A stretch of 64,000 nucleotides of DNA from Synechococcus sp. WH 8016 (GCF_000230675.1 NZ_AGIK01000001.1:1-64000), one strand, 5' to 3'; shown: positions 8,870 to 18,400, counted from the first letter of the stretch. The notes: generated by a model not told the origin, from the sequence alone. Translations and numbers: made by a program.

Positions 8870-9822
8870 GGGGTATCCCACAGCGATTGAAGTGTCCAGG
8901 GACCTCCCTCCATCACCCAAAACGATCCGTTCACCAGGCGGATGTTTTGATCGAGCGCTTCCATCGTTTGCAACTCGCTGGTGCTGAGTTTGATCTCCGC
9001 CGCTTGCAGGTTTTCAAGCAACCGTGACGGCTTGACCGACTTGGGAATGGCTGAGATGCCCCGTTGCACATCCCATGCCAGCACCACCTGGGCCGGCGAG
9101 CAGCCACGCGTTTCTGCAATCGAGCGAATGACGGGATTCTCGAGCACAACCGGCGCATCCTTCACTTTGAAGGCTTCGGGCCGGTCCATGGACCCGAGTG
9201 GGGAATAGGCGGTGATCAGAATCCCTTCCGATGCGCAGTACTCCAAGAGTGCTTGCTGTTGCAAAAGGGGATGGTGCTCTACTTGATTCACCTCTGGTTT
9301 TTGTTTGCAAGAGGAGATCAGTTTTTGCAACTTTTGAATCGAAAAGTTGCTGACACCAATATGTCTTGTCAGGCCTTTTTCGCATGCTGATTCCATCGCC
9401 TCCCATGTTTCGCCGATCGGACTTTGTTCCGGTGAGAGCAGATCATCAACCGATTCTGCAAACGGTTTCTCTGGCTTGATGCTCACCGGCCAATGAATCA
9501 GGTAAAGATTCAGATAGTCCACGCCGAGATTCTGAATGGATTGGTTCAGTGCCGCCTCAACGCGATCTTTCCCATGGCAGTTAGACCAAAGCTTGGATGT
9601 AATCCAAAGCTCAGATCTTGTGACCTCATGATTCTGGATGGCATCCCGAATCGCATCACCAACTTCCTTTTCATTGCCATAAACGCTCGCGCAATCAATG
9701 TGGCGATATCCAATCTTGATCGCTTCCCGTACGGCCGCATAAACCTGTCTTGATTCGGACTTCCACGTTCCTAAGCCCAACAACGGCATCTGGTCGCCGT
9801 TGGATAGGGATGCATATTGCAT
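8866..9822 (-). CDS. Aldo/keto reductase
   Basis: 318 residues, a (beta/alpha)8 NADPH-dependent carbonyl reductase. The catalytic tetrad is visible: Asp and Tyr in DCASVYGNE, Lys in ITSKLW, His in LIHWP. The cofactor loop IPKSVKPSRL is near residue 260. The substrate is unknown; the family reduces aldehydes and ketones, and stress detoxification is plausible. It is convergent with ribD and is followed on its own strand by nothing closely coupled. Typical length for the family. Confidence 0.92.
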   Translation of the reverse strand: MQYASLSNGDQMPLLGLGTWKSESRQVYAAVREAIKIGYRHIDCASVYGNEKEVGDAIRDAIQNHEVTRSELWITSKLWSNCHGKDRVEAALNQSIQNLGVDYLNLYLIHWPVSIKPEKPFAESVDDLLSPEQSPIGETWEAMESACEKGLTRHIGVSNFSIQKLQKLISSCKQKPEVNQVEHHPLLQQQALLEYCASEGILITAYSPLGSMDRPEAFKVKDAPVVLENPVIRSIAETRGCSPAQVVLAWDVQRGISAIPKSVKPSRLLENLQAAEIKLSTSELQTMEALDQNIRLVNGSFWVMEGGPWTLQSLWDTP

Positions 9823-9871
9823 GGTTGTTGTTGATTCTTTTTTCGCTCCACGCTAGTGCTGACGCATCTGC

Positions 9872-10612
9872 TCAGCGTCGATCGTCGTGTTCAAAGATCT
9901 CTTTCTCTTCCACTTGGTTGGTGTAGCGACCGATCAGGACTCCCATCACCACGGCTAAATAGAGCGGTCCGATAATTCCTGTGATCACGGCCAGCATCCG
10001 CGAGATGGGCAGCACGGGTTGGATGTCACCAAAGCCCACCGTGGTTAAGCAAATGAAGGCGAAATAGTTGATCTGGGAGAAGGCGTCCATCGAGACCAGC
10101 ACGCTGACGTCAGCCCCGTTGGCGGATTCTTGAAGGATGTTGAGCGGTTCGAAACTGCCCGGCTGGATGGTTTCCACCGCACTCATCACCAAACCCGCCG
10201 TCAGGCCTAAGAGCAGATAGCCAGCGGCAGCGCCCATCAACAATCCAGAGGTGACTCTTCGTTCCAGGGAGAGCCGCTCCACCAAGCGGATCACGCTCCA
10301 TCCCACCAGCAAACTCCAGCTGAGCACAAGGGGAACGCCGCTTACCACCCAGCGCACAGGCGTGATTTGCCACAGGAGCAGGGCAAGGAGAGCTCCAAGA
10401 CCTAGGAGTTGGTACAGGCGGTCTCCCACGCTGAGCGACGTCTTGCGGATCATCACCAATTGCGTGAGCAGCAAGGCGATCAAGGCGTAGCCCAGGGGGC
10501 CGATCCAGCTCAAGCGCGGAAAAGCAAAGCTGACCAACACCACTAAGCAGAGGGCTAGCAGCAGCTCATAAATTTTTTCTCGATAGCGGCGCTTCGCTCG
10601 GTCTGATTTCAT
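9872..10612 (-). CDS. Two-pore-helix ion channel family protein (K+ channel-like)
   Basis: 246 residues. It has about six hydrophobic segments, the last two flanking a pore loop with the selectivity filter TVGFGD, typical of Kch-like potassium channels. The filter is T-V-G-F-G, a common variant of TVGYG. The N-terminus is basic and cytoplasmic; the C-terminus is short, with no RCK/TrkA domain. The start overlaps the upstream gene by 47 bases, so the two are probably co-transcribed. Confidence 0.85.
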   Translation of the reverse strand: MKSDRAKRRYREKIYELLLALCLVVLVSFAFPRLSWIGPLGYALIALLLTQLVMIRKTSLSVGDRLYQLLGLGALLALLLWQITPVRWVVSGVPLVLSWSLLVGWSVIRLVERLSLERRVTSGLLMGAAAGYLLLGLTAGLVMSAVETIQPGSFEPLNILQESANGADVSVLVSMDAFSQINYFAFICLTTVGFGDIQPVLPISRMLAVITGIIGPLYLAVVMGVLIGRYTNQVEEKEIFEHDDRR

Positions 10613-11453
10613 CTTCAGAGCATTCCGCCAGGCTCAGGATTCCAACGATCGCGAACGCCAGCGAGCCCAGCAAGGTCGTACGCATGGACATTGTGCTGTC
10701 GAAGACCTGTTCCAGGGGCAAGTTTGTTGGTAACCCGGCGATGGCCGATTGCATGAACCAGACACAACCCAAGGCATTCACGATCGAAATCCACCAGCCA
10801 AGGTGATCTGGTTCGAACACCAAAAGTCTTCCGTGTCCGACCTCTTGCAGTCCGTAGGCAGCAGAAATCAGAAAGAGGATGGATCCGAGCACATTGGGGA
10901 GGATCCCCAGCCATAGCCAGAGCTCAGTGTTTGGATGTTGGAGGCTCCAACTGAAAAAGGTCTCGATGTTGAACAACACCGTGCCAATGCTTTGAGTGAG
11001 GGTGCAACGCAGGCCACACCACTCCCAGGACGGCCCGTCCCTTGGCAGCATTCGATCTCCAATTCGTGCTTGCTGGAGTTGCCACCAACCACCGGCTGTG
11101 AAGAACACAGAACCGATTGCCAGCAAACCAAGAGCCAACCGTGGCTCTTGGTTTGTGTGTAGTTGCACCCAGGAACCAAGCGCAAACAGAAGGGGGCCAA
11201 CAATGAACGCCAGGGCTGTCTGCGTTTCGAGGCGTTCCACCCGCTTTGGCCTCAGCAAAGCGCGAAGGATCTCGATCAAATTAAGGGCCTGGTAGTGCTT
11301 CTTTCTGAGAGGTCCATGGCCCTTACGGAGGCGACGGCTGGTCCAAATGCCAAGGGGATGGAGCCATGCGCTGGTTCCTAGGGAACTATGCCAATGGGGA
11401 CGCAGACTTTCGCTGGCCATCCAGGCGTTCGGTTCTCCCTCCAGCACGGGCAC
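10566..11453 (-). CDS. YrhK-like integral membrane protein
   Basis: 295 residues with about six membrane segments after a basic N-terminus. The central part (NIETFFSW, PNVLGSILFLISAAYGL) resembles the YrhK domain of bacterial membrane proteins of unknown function. The first 11 residues may not be used; a Met at 11420 is an alternative start. It is followed by the channel gene with overlap and is divergent from ftsH, with 51 bases between the starts. Function unknown. Confidence 0.65.
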   Translation of the reverse strand: MPVLEGEPNAWMASESLRPHWHSSLGTSAWLHPLGIWTSRRLRKGHGPLRKKHYQALNLIEILRALLRPKRVERLETQTALAFIVGPLLFALGSWVQLHTNQEPRLALGLLAIGSVFFTAGGWWQLQQARIGDRMLPRDGPSWEWCGLRCTLTQSIGTVLFNIETFFSWSLQHPNTELWLWLGILPNVLGSILFLISAAYGLQEVGHGRLLVFEPDHLGWWISIVNALGCVWFMQSAIAGLPTNLPLEQVFDSTMSMRTTLLGSLAFAIVGILSLAECSEDEIRPSEAPLSRKNL

Positions 11454-11504
11454 CCAACAGGGAAACTACCGACTTAGTTTGGTGCGCATTCGGGAACCGG
11501 CTTC

Positions 11505-13388
11505 ATGGCGATTCGAGAAGACGACAATCGCCCTAATCGGCGCTTCGGGATCATCAACATTGTTTTGATTGGCTTCGGAGTGTTGTTGTTGCTCAGCAGC
11601 TTCATTCCCAATCAAGGGATGCAGCAGGTGCCTCGGGTGCCTTACTCCCTGTTTATCGATCAGGTCAACGATGGAGCGGTTAAGCGCGCCTTCATCACCC
11701 AAGATCAAATTCGTTACGAGCTCAGTGAGGTGGAGGAAGGGGCCCCTTCCGTGCTCGCCACCACGCCGATCTTTGACATGGATCTGCCTCAGCGCCTTGA
11801 AAGCAAAGGCGTTGAGTTTGCTGCCGCGCCGCCGAAAAAGCCCAATATCTTCACCACCATTTTGAGCTGGGTGGTCCCGCCGCTGATTTTCATCCTGGTG
11901 CTGCAGTTCTTCGCCCGTCGCTCCATGGGTGGTGGCGGTGCGCAAGGTGCGCTGAATTTCACCAAGAGCAAGGCCAAGGTGTACGTGCCTGATGAGCAAT
12001 CCCGGGTCACCTTTGCCGACGTGGCAGGTGTGGATGAAGCCAAGGATGAGCTCAATGAAATTGTTGACTTCTTAAAAACACCCGAGCGCTACACCGATAT
12101 CGGCGCCCGCATTCCCAAAGGTGTGTTGCTGGTGGGCCCTCCAGGTACGGGAAAAACACTCTTGTCCAAAGCCGTTGCCGGTGAAGCAGGGGTGCCCTTC
12201 TTCATTATCAGTGGTTCCGAATTTGTAGAACTGTTTGTGGGAGCTGGCGCCGCGCGCGTTCGCGACCTGTTCGAACAGGCCAAAAAGAATGCTCCCTGCA
12301 TCATCTTTATTGATGAGTTGGATGCGATTGGTAAGAGCCGTTCGGGCTCGATGGGTGTGGTTGGCGGTAACGACGAACGCGAACAAACGCTCAATCAATT
12401 GCTCACCGAAATGGATGGCTTTGCCTCCAAAGACAAGCCGGTGATTGTGTTGGCTGCCACCAACCAACCTGAAGTTCTTGATGCTGCACTGCTGCGCCCA
12501 GGTCGATTCGACCGTCAGGTGCTTGTGGACCGCCCGGATCTCTCTGGCCGCAAAACGATTCTCGATATCTACGCCAAAAAAGTAAAACTTGCTGAAGAGG
12601 TTGATTTAGACAAAATTGCTCAAGCCACCAGTGGTTTTGCGGGCGCTGATCTTGCCAATTTGGTGAACGAAGCAGCCCTCTTGGCGGCCCGTAATTACAA
12701 GAAAGAAGTTGTCCAGGGCGATCTCAATGAAGCCATTGAGCGCGTTGTTGCCGGCCTCGAGAAAAAGAGCCGGGTAATGCAAGACGACGAGAAAAAGGTT
12801 GTGGCTTATCACGAGGTTGGTCACGCGATCGTGGGTCACCTCATGCCTGGTGGCAGCAAAGTGGCCAAAATTTCGATCGTGCCCCGCGGCATGAGTGCCC
12901 TGGGCTACACCCTGCAACTTCCTACGGAAGAGCGCTTCCTCAACTCTCGCGAAGATCTAGAAGGGCAGATTGCCACTCTCTTGGGCGGCCGCTCTGCTGA
13001 GGAAATTGTCTTCGGAAAGATCACCACGGGAGCTGCTAATGACTTGCAGCGCGCCACCGACATCGCTGAGCAGATGGTGGGCACCTACGGCATGAGCGAC
13101 ACGCTTGGACCGCTTGCGTATGACAAGCAAGGTGGTGGCCGTTTCCTTGGCGGCAACAACAATCCTCGCCGTGCGGTGAGTGATGCCACAGCGCAGGCGA
13201 TCGATCGCGAAGTGCGGGGCCTTGTGGATCGTGCTCACGATCAAGCCCTGGCGATCCTTCGTCAAAACATGGCGCTGCTCGAAACGATCTCCCAGAAAAT
13301 TCTTGAAAAAGAAGTGATCGAAGGGGATGACCTCAGAGAAATGCTGTCGGCCAGCGTGATGCCCGAGGAGCATTCCGTTGCTGCCTAA
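11505..13388 (+). CDS. ftsH: ATP-dependent zinc metalloprotease FtsH
   Basis: 627 residues, a membrane-bound AAA protease for quality control of thylakoid and plasma membrane proteins, including photodamaged D1. Two TM segments (about 17-35 and 115-137) flank a lumenal domain. Walker A GPPGTGKT lies near residue 210, Walker [12 protein letters not shown] near 268, the second region of homology and R-finger near 325, and the zinc site HEVGH near 432 with the downstream Asp ligand region. The N-terminal sequence ([15 protein letters not shown]) looks closer to cyanobacterial FtsH1/FtsH4 than to FtsH2 or FtsH3 (tentative). Full length, followed by a terminator. Confidence 0.95.
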   Translation: MAIREDDNRPNRRFGIINIVLIGFGVLLLLSSFIPNQGMQQVPRVPYSLFIDQVNDGAVKRAFITQDQIRYELSEVEEGAPSVLATTPIFDMDLPQRLESKGVEFAAAPPKKPNIFTTILSWVVPPLIFILVLQFFARRSMGGGGAQGALNFTKSKAKVYVPDEQSRVTFADVAGVDEAKDELNEIVDFLKTPERYTDIGARIPKGVLLVGPPGTGKTLLSKAVAGEAGVPFFIISGSEFVELFVGAGAARVRDLFEQAKKNAPCIIFIDELDAIGKSRSGSMGVVGGNDEREQTLNQLLTEMDGFASKDKPVIVLAATNQPEVLDAALLRPGRFDRQVLVDRPDLSGRKTILDIYAKKVKLAEEVDLDKIAQATSGFAGADLANLVNEAALLAARNYKKEVVQGDLNEAIERVVAGLEKKSRVMQDDEKKVVAYHEVGHAIVGHLMPGGSKVAKISIVPRGMSALGYTLQLPTEERFLNSREDLEGQIATLLGGRSAEEIVFGKITTGAANDLQRATDIAEQMVGTYGMSDTLGPLAYDKQGGGRFLGGNNNPRRAVSDATAQAIDREVRGLVDRAHDQALAILRQNMALLETISQKILEKEVIEGDDLREMLSASVMPEEHSVAA

Positions 13389-13460
13389 GCAGCAGCTCTG
13401 TCGTTAGAGCGGATTCCATTTCAGTTGTCATTCACTGAGGGAAGTGCATGAACTCCATCA

Positions 13461-13488
13461 ACTGTCGCCTTCGGGGGGCAGTTTTTTT
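13461..13488 (+). terminator. Rho-independent terminator of ftsH
   Basis: A GC-rich stem ACTGTCGCC/GGGGGCAGT (one mismatch, one G-U pair) closes on a TTCG loop and is followed by seven T residues. It lies about 75 bases after the ftsH stop. Classic intrinsic terminator form. Confidence 0.8.
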
Positions 13489-13602
13489 GTGTGATCGCTG
13501 AGCTCCAGGCGCCGCGAACAGCATCGGTTCCAGCACGGAGGATCAAGAAGGCTTGACGAGCAGGCCTTTCATCCCCGATAACACTCCTTTAAAGCCGCTG
13601 GC

Positions 13603-14550
13603 ATGGATAAGGGCGTTGCTGCTGTTCTCACCTCCCTGAGCGGGCGTGATTACCTGTCGTCTGCGGACGTTTCGGCGGATGAAACCCAGGCTCTGCTCGA
13701 CCTTGCGCGCCAACTCAAATCTGGTGACCGTCGCATCGATCTCGGCAATCGCGTGCTGGGGTTGATCTTCACCAAAGCGTCCACGCGCACCAGGGTGAGC
13801 TTTCAAGTAGCAATGGCCCGCCTCGGTGGTCAAACCGTTGATCTCAATCCCCAGGTCACCCAGCTCGGTCGTGGTGAACCCTTGGAAGATACGGCCAGGG
13901 TTTTGAGTCGGTTTTGTGACGCTCTCGCTGTGCGCACCTTTGCCCAACAGGAGCTCGTGGATTACGCCTACTGGGCTTCGATTCCGGTGATCAATGCCCT
14001 CACGGACCTCGAACATCCCTGTCAGGCCTTAGCTGATTTCCTCACGATGCAGGAGGCCTTTGGCGATCTGCAAGGTCAAACCCTGGCCTATGTCGGGGAT
14101 GGAAACAATGTGGCCCACTCCTTGATGCTCTGCGGTGCTCTTTTGGGCGTGAATGTGCGCATCGGTTGTCCCGATGGATTTGAGCCCCTTCCTGGGGTGC
14201 TGGATCAAGCCCGTGCTCTTGCCGTGTCTGGAGCGCAGATTGAGGTCACCAGTGATCCAGTGGCGGCGGTGCGCGGTGCCCAGGCGCTGTACACGGATGT
14301 ATGGGCCTCGATGGGCCAGGAGGAGGAACAAGCGGAGCGCGAGCAGGCGTTTAAAGGGTTTTGCTTGGATGAGGCCCTGCTCTCAGAAGCGGATCCCAAA
14401 GCGATTGTTCTGCATTGTTTGCCTGCCCATCGCGATGAGGAGATCAGTGCCGGGGTGATGGAGGGTGCCTCCAGCCGGATCTTTGACCAGGCGGAGAATC
14501 GTCTGCATGCCCAGCAGGCTCTCCTCGCCGTGTTGCTTGGTGGTTTGTGA
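13603..14550 (+). CDS. argF: Ornithine carbamoyltransferase
   Basis: 315 residues, cytoplasmic. It joins carbamoyl phosphate to ornithine to give citrulline in arginine synthesis. Carbamoyl phosphate site STRTR near residue 52, EHPCQALADFLT near 135, the ornithine site DVWASMG near 230, and HCLPAHRDEE near 268 with the active-site Cys. Normal length. The stop overlaps the GTG start of the next gene (GTGA), so the hydrolase is coupled to it. Confidence 0.95.
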   Translation: MDKGVAAVLTSLSGRDYLSSADVSADETQALLDLARQLKSGDRRIDLGNRVLGLIFTKASTRTRVSFQVAMARLGGQTVDLNPQVTQLGRGEPLEDTARVLSRFCDALAVRTFAQQELVDYAYWASIPVINALTDLEHPCQALADFLTMQEAFGDLQGQTLAYVGDGNNVAHSLMLCGALLGVNVRIGCPDGFEPLPGVLDQARALAVSGAQIEVTSDPVAAVRGAQALYTDVWASMGQEEEQAEREQAFKGFCLDEALLSEADPKAIVLHCLPAHRDEEISAGVMEGASSRIFDQAENRLHAQQALLAVLLGGL

Positions 14551-15299
14551 GCGCATCGCCCCAGGCGTTTTCACTGCCTGGTGGGGCCGTGACGGTGGTT
14601 CTCATCCATGGGTTTACCGGCTCACCCTCCGAGATGCAGCTCCTCGCGCAGGCCTTGAATTCTGAGGGCTATGGCGTTGAGGTTCCCCTGCTCATGGGGC
14701 ATGGAACCAAGCTCACGGATCTGATGGGGGTGCACCCGCAGCAGTGGATCGACCCTCTTGATGCCTTGATCACGCGCCTGTTGTCAGAGGGGCAGAGAGT
14801 GGTGGTGGGGGGACTGTCGTTGGGCTCGATTTTGAGCCTGCAACTGGCGTTGCGTTACCCGCAAATCAAGGCTCTTTTGCTGTACTCACCCCCCATTCGC
14901 AGCGGAGACCCCCGCCGCTTTTTGGCCCCTTTGCTGATCCGATTCACGCAATCGTTGCCAAAGCCCGCCTCTGATTTCTTTGATCCGATCGCGGCAGAGC
15001 GGCTTTGGTCTTACGACCGCTATCCCGTGGCCACCAGTGCTCGCGTGCTCGATCTCATCTCCTGCACGCGCAAGCAGCTCACCCAGGTTCAGCAACCGCT
15101 GCTGGCGATTGCCAGTCGTCGCGACAAGGTGATTTCATCCAGTGGCATAGAGCTGTTGATGCGCAATGTGCAGTCCTCTCCTCGAGAGCTTTGCTGGTTA
15201 GAGCGCAGTAGTCATGCGATCACGGTGGATGCTGAATGGACGGTGGTCCGTGATCTCAGTCTCGACTTTCTACGTAAGATTTTTTCAACGTCAACTTGA
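14547..15299 (+). CDS. Alpha/beta hydrolase (Est30-like carboxylesterase)
   Basis: 250 residues starting at GTG inside the argF stop. Oxyanion loop IHGFTGSP near residue 19, nucleophile elbow GLSLGS near 90, acid in SRRDKVI near 190, and His in SSHAITVD near 222. The pattern resembles small monoglyceride or carboxyl esterases of the Est30 type. Substrate unknown. It begins a chain of short coupled genes reaching 16203. Confidence 0.85.
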   Translation: MSASPQAFSLPGGAVTVVLIHGFTGSPSEMQLLAQALNSEGYGVEVPLLMGHGTKLTDLMGVHPQQWIDPLDALITRLLSEGQRVVVGGLSLGSILSLQLALRYPQIKALLLYSPPIRSGDPRRFLAPLLIRFTQSLPKPASDFFDPIAAERLWSYDRYPVATSARVLDLISCTRKQLTQVQQPLLAIASRRDKVISSSGIELLMRNVQSSPRELCWLERSSHAITVDAEWTVVRDLSLDFLRKIFSTST

Positions 15300-15302
15300 A
15301 AC

Positions 15303-15473
15303 ATGGATCAAGTCGAACGAGACAATTGGCAAAGGGTTCTGGAAGCCCTAGAGGCGGCCGGTGACCGTGAGAGCGGCTTTTATCGCAGGGCTCAAGCGAT
15401 CTGCAACGGTGAGCCAGATCCCTTGCTCGAGCAGGAGCGGCAAGATCAGGAGAAAAGAGAGCAAAGCGCATGA
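15303..15473 (+). CDS. Small acidic protein of unknown function
   Basis: 56 residues, ATG at 15303, 3 bases after the hydrolase stop. Highly charged and helical (RDNWQRVLEALEAAGD), one Cys, no membrane segment. Its TGA overlaps the next ATG (ATGA). Position in an unbroken coupled chain and continuous coding character support it. No family recognised. Confidence 0.6.
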   Translation: MDQVERDNWQRVLEALEAAGDRESGFYRRAQAICNGEPDPLLEQERQDQEKREQSA

Positions 15474-15718
15474 GTATGAACCCGATCGAGCGAGGCCTGG
15501 AACAGTCCTTTGAACTCGAAAAGTGGGGCCGGTTCATCCGTGAGTGCGATGACATCGACACCCTTCGAGAAACAGCTCTTTCTTTGGTGCAGCAACTCGC
15601 TCAGCTCAAAGCCTCCAGTGCCTGGATGGCCTCTCGCGCCTCCGAATCTGAAAACGCCAAATTGGAAATGTTGGCGGAATTGATCAAGCAAAAAAACGTC
15701 GACCAGGACAAGCCATGA
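15470..15718 (+). CDS. Small helical protein of unknown function
   Basis: 82 residues, predicted all-helical and soluble (ERGLEQSFELEKWGRFI, LVQQLAQLKASSAWM). It starts with ATGA overlap on the previous gene and ends with ATGA overlap on the next. Probably a conserved cyanobacterial protein; function unknown. Confidence 0.7.
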   Translation: MSMNPIERGLEQSFELEKWGRFIRECDDIDTLRETALSLVQQLAQLKASSAWMASRASESENAKLEMLAELIKQKNVDQDKP

Positions 15719-16203
15719 GCGTTCTTTCCAGGCTGCGCAGCTGCGATGGCTTGCAAACATCTGCTGCAGTGCGAACCATCCTGATCATGGGTTCCACGGC
15801 CGCCGCCGTGTCTGTTGCCTCGGCGTTGCCGAGCCATGCCAGTTGGTTGCCAAAACCTGAGCCCAAGTTTTGGAGTCAGGTGCGCCGGCAAATGCTTGAT
15901 CAGGACACGGCAAAACAGGCTGAATGGACGTTCATGGAGGCGATGCAATCCCCCAAGATCGACGCGGCTGAATATCTGCGTGACCCTCGCCGCCTTGATC
16001 AGACGGTGACGTTTCAGGCCCTGTTGTTGATGCGCAAAGGCGAGAGCAACCCGTGGGGTACGCGCCAGCTATCGATGCGCGCCCAATGCCTTGATGGGGT
16101 GTTGGAGCGGCAGGATCAGGAGGGGCGTTGGAGCCCTTACCCAGGCCGTCAGGGAACGGCTTCCAAGGTGAACTGGATCTGCGCCCAAGCTCCCAATCCC
16201 TGA
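15715..16203 (+). CDS. Exported or membrane-anchored protein of unknown function
   Basis: 162 residues. Residues 20-42 are a hydrophobic Ala/Val stretch ending SHASW, which could be an uncleaved anchor or a Sec signal with a long n-region. The mature part is charged, with two Cys. No known domain is recognised. It is the last gene of the coupled chain that starts with the Est30-like hydrolase and lies just upstream of lexA. Confidence 0.65.
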   Translation: MSVLSRLRSCDGLQTSAAVRTILIMGSTAAAVSVASALPSHASWLPKPEPKFWSQVRRQMLDQDTAKQAEWTFMEAMQSPKIDAAEYLRDPRRLDQTVTFQALLLMRKGESNPWGTRQLSMRAQCLDGVLERQDQEGRWSPYPGRQGTASKVNWICAQAPNP

Positions 16204-16229
16204 GCCCCTTGCCAAACCCCCAGCGAATA

Positions 16230-16243
16230 GGTACAAATGTATT
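16230..16243 (+). promoter_or_regulatory. LexA box upstream of lexA
   Basis: GGTACAAATGTATT fits the cyanobacterial LexA consensus RGTACNNNDGTWCB with a single mismatch (C to T at position 13). It ends 20 bases before the lexA GTG, a typical place for autorepression. Confidence 0.65.
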
Positions 16244-16263
16244 GACTGAAATGGACCATCCCG

Positions 16264-16881
16264 GTGACCACTGGATCCCCCGAGCCGCTCACCACTGCTC
16301 AGCAGGAGCTTTACGACTGGCTGTCGGACTACATCGGTAGCCATCGCCACAGCCCCTCTATTCGTCAGATGATGCAGGCGATGGGGCTGCGTTCCCCCGC
16401 TCCTGTGCAAAGTCGATTGCGCCATTTGCAGCAGAAGGGATGGCTCACTTGGCAGGAGGGACAAGCGCGCACCTTGCAATTGTTGGGGGATGTGGCGTCG
16501 GGTATTCCGGTGCTTGGCGCTGTAGCGGCAGGTGGTTTGGTGGAAACCTTCGACGATGTGCAGGAACACCTTGATCTGGCTCCCGTGCTCGAAACCCGGG
16601 GCTTGTTTGCCCTCACCGTGAATGGTGATTCGATGGTGGATGCCCACATCGCCGATGGTGATGTGGTGCTGATGGGACCTGTGCAAGAGCCGGGTCGCTT
16701 GCGTCAGGGCACGATCGTGAGTGCTTTGGTGGCAGGGAGTGGCACCACCCTTAAGCATTTCCATCTCGATGGCAGTTTGGTGCGCTTGGAAGCGGCGAAT
16801 CCTGCCTATGCCCCCATTGAGTTACCAGCGGAGCAGGTGCAGGTTCAAGGCAAATTAATGGCGGTGTGGCGCCAGGTTTGA
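16264..16881 (+). CDS. lexA: LexA repressor
   Basis: 205 residues. The N-terminal winged helix (about 8-70: SPSIRQMMQAMGLRS recognition helix) binds SOS boxes. The C-terminal S24 autoprotease has the cleavage region AVAAGG near residue 88, the catalytic Ser in GDSMVD near 123 and Lys in TLKHF near 160. It represses DNA-damage genes and is inactivated by RecA-stimulated self-cleavage. It starts with GTG; the ATG at 16251 is out of frame. The LexA box just upstream supports autoregulation. Confidence 0.95.
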   Translation: MTTGSPEPLTTAQQELYDWLSDYIGSHRHSPSIRQMMQAMGLRSPAPVQSRLRHLQQKGWLTWQEGQARTLQLLGDVASGIPVLGAVAAGGLVETFDDVQEHLDLAPVLETRGLFALTVNGDSMVDAHIADGDVVLMGPVQEPGRLRQGTIVSALVAGSGTTLKHFHLDGSLVRLEAANPAYAPIELPAEQVQVQGKLMAVWRQV

Positions 16882-16945
16882 GCTCCGTGGCGGTGTATGC
16901 TTCGCCACGACAGTGAACAGGCTTGCGGGTCTTTTAGCTGTTGAT

Positions 16946-17018
16946 GGGGCCATAGCTCAGCTGGTAGAGCACCTGCATGGCATGCAGGGGGTCAGCGGTT
17001 CGAATCCGCTTGGCTCCA
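16946..17018 (+). tRNA. tRNA-Ala (anticodon GGC)
   Basis: A 73-base cloverleaf: acceptor GGGGCCA/TGGCTCC, D-arm GCTCAGCTGGTAGAGC, anticodon stem CCTGC/GCAGG with loop ATGGCAT (anticodon GGC), T-loop GGTTCGAATCC, discriminator A. CCA is not encoded. The 3' end is part of a 7-bp inverted repeat CCACTAG/CTAGTGG (17016-17037), which may help transcript 3' end formation. It stands at the border between core genes and the small-gene zone. Confidence 0.97.
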
Positions 17019-17123
17019 CTAGGTTTTCAGCTAGTGGCACTCCCCGAATCGTCTGAAACTTGGTGCAAGAAAGCGCAGACTTCTGTGCTCTCTTGCATTC
17101 AATTCAGCTTCGTGGCTGCGTGC

Positions 17124-17441
17124 TTAGGCCATTTTTGCGAACAGCTTTTTGTGATGGTCCACAACGTCTTGGCAACCGATCACAGGAGTGAAGTCCATCT
17201 CAATGCCGTATTGAGCGCGCCAAGGAGCGAAATGTTCAAAAATCTGTGCGTCGCTTTCGGCTTTAAATAAACAGGTCACCCGACCAGCGCCTGGAGCATG
17301 GACGCGAAACAGCATCTCAAAGCCAGGGAAGCTATCGGCCTTTGCCATCTCCCCTGAATCCCATAATTCACAAAAACTTTTATAGGCAGCGAGCTGACCT
17401 TCTATATCCGGAAAAATGCAGTCCGCGAGATACATTTGCAT
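17124..17441 (-). CDS. DUF3303-like small protein
   Basis: 105 residues, soluble. It has a beta-alpha-beta look with MYLADCIFPDIEGQ at the start and a central GRVTCLFKAES strand, resembling DUF3303-type ferredoxin-fold proteins found in cyanobacteria. Three Cys. Function unknown. It is the first gene after tRNA-Ala, on the opposite strand, with about 100 bases on each side. Confidence 0.6.
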   Translation of the reverse strand: MQMYLADCIFPDIEGQLAAYKSFCELWDSGEMAKADSFPGFEMLFRVHAPGAGRVTCLFKAESDAQIFEHFAPWRAQYGIEMDFTPVIGCQDVVDHHKKLFAKMA

Positions 17442-17579
17442 GGTTGGCTAAAAATGAAGACATTCTTTTCCTAGCCACTGCCCATGGAAGAGGCTGCTCA
17501 AGTCACCACTTACTGACCGCTCCTCTCAACCTCCGCGATGTTGAGAGGTCCTGGACCTAAAGGATCCTCTTGGTGCCAG

Positions 17580-18023
17580 TCATTGAACAGGAACCGTGTT
17601 GGGCATTCCCTCCACGCTGGCAAACGTCACCAGGCTGATGGCTGGTTCAGTCCCTCTGTTGATCACGTAGTGCGGCTCTTCCGGGTGACCTTCAAGGAAG
17701 CCGTCTCCGGCCTTAATGGTGTCGGTCTCCTCCGCACCATTGACGATCCGCACATTGCTGAGTTCTCCCTGCTCCACCATCACGACAACGGGTGCAGGAT
17801 GGATGTGCAAAGGAATTTTGGCCCCAACAGGAAGCGTGAGCCGATAGACCCGCATCTCTGGCGTTCCCTCGGGATAGGCGACAACGTTGCCGCCGAGGGT
17901 TCGATTTGCTGTGAACAGCTCCTCGACCACTGGCTTGGGTGATGCCAGGGCAGGGCCCGACAAAAGCAGCGCGGTTGCTGCTGCAACCCCAAAAAATTTT
18001 GAGAACATCATCTTTTTTCGCAA
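17580..18023 (-). CDS. Exported cupin-domain protein
   Basis: 147 residues. A signal peptide ends at PALA-S near residue 28. The rest is a single cupin: metal site HIHP near residue 78, a GELSNV turn, then GDGFLEGHPEEPHY with the second His set, and NRGTEP. Probably a small metal-binding barrel in the periplasm; the catalytic role is not evident. Start at 18023; Met at residues 5 and 6 are alternatives. Confidence 0.75.
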   Translation of the reverse strand: MRKKMMFSKFFGVAAATALLLSGPALASPKPVVEELFTANRTLGGNVVAYPEGTPEMRVYRLTLPVGAKIPLHIHPAPVVVMVEQGELSNVRIVNGAEETDTIKAGDGFLEGHPEEPHYVINRGTEPAISLVTFASVEGMPNTVPVQ

Positions 18024-18097
18024 GAATTATTGGCCCTATGCATAGTGCAAGGGGTGGTTCGCTGAAGTGGATGACAAACGTTTTCAGCGATTGCTGA

Positions 18098-18388
18098 TCA
18101 AGCTGCCTCTGCTTCTGCCTCTGCGCCTGGCTCTTCGTATAAGTCTCTGAGCTGATCGAGCTCGGCCCTTAGATATTGAATCTCAAGCCAGTCCGTAGAT
18201 AGCTCAATTGCGATTTGAAGCCGCTCAATCTGACGCTTTAGAAGCAAGGACATCTGCCAGGGAACGGGTTCAGCCATAAAACCGCGCTCTGAAGGTAATG
18301 CAAGCACTGAAGTGCCAGAGAACAGCGCTTGATCAAGCAGCTCTCGGATCCAGCGGAGATTGGGATCCGCTGATTCCCTCGTCAGCAT
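18098..18388 (-). CDS. Small helical protein, acidic C-terminus
   Basis: 96 residues, helical, with a coiled-coil-like centre (LLLKRQIERLQIAIELSTD) and a Glu/Ala tail. No membrane segment and no known domain. Its start lies 12 bases from the divergent start of the zinc-ribbon-like gene at 18401, so the two may share a control region. Confidence 0.55.
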   Translation of the reverse strand: MLTRESADPNLRWIRELLDQALFSGTSVLALPSERGFMAEPVPWQMSLLLKRQIERLQIAIELSTDWLEIQYLRAELDQLRDLYEEPGAEAEAEAA

Positions 18389-18400
18389 GTGTTCGCGAAG

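Noticed and set aside
16946-17018. tRNA-Ala as a phage or island attachment site
   Set aside because: No second copy of the tRNA 3' end was found in the window. The idea stays open only for sequence outside it.
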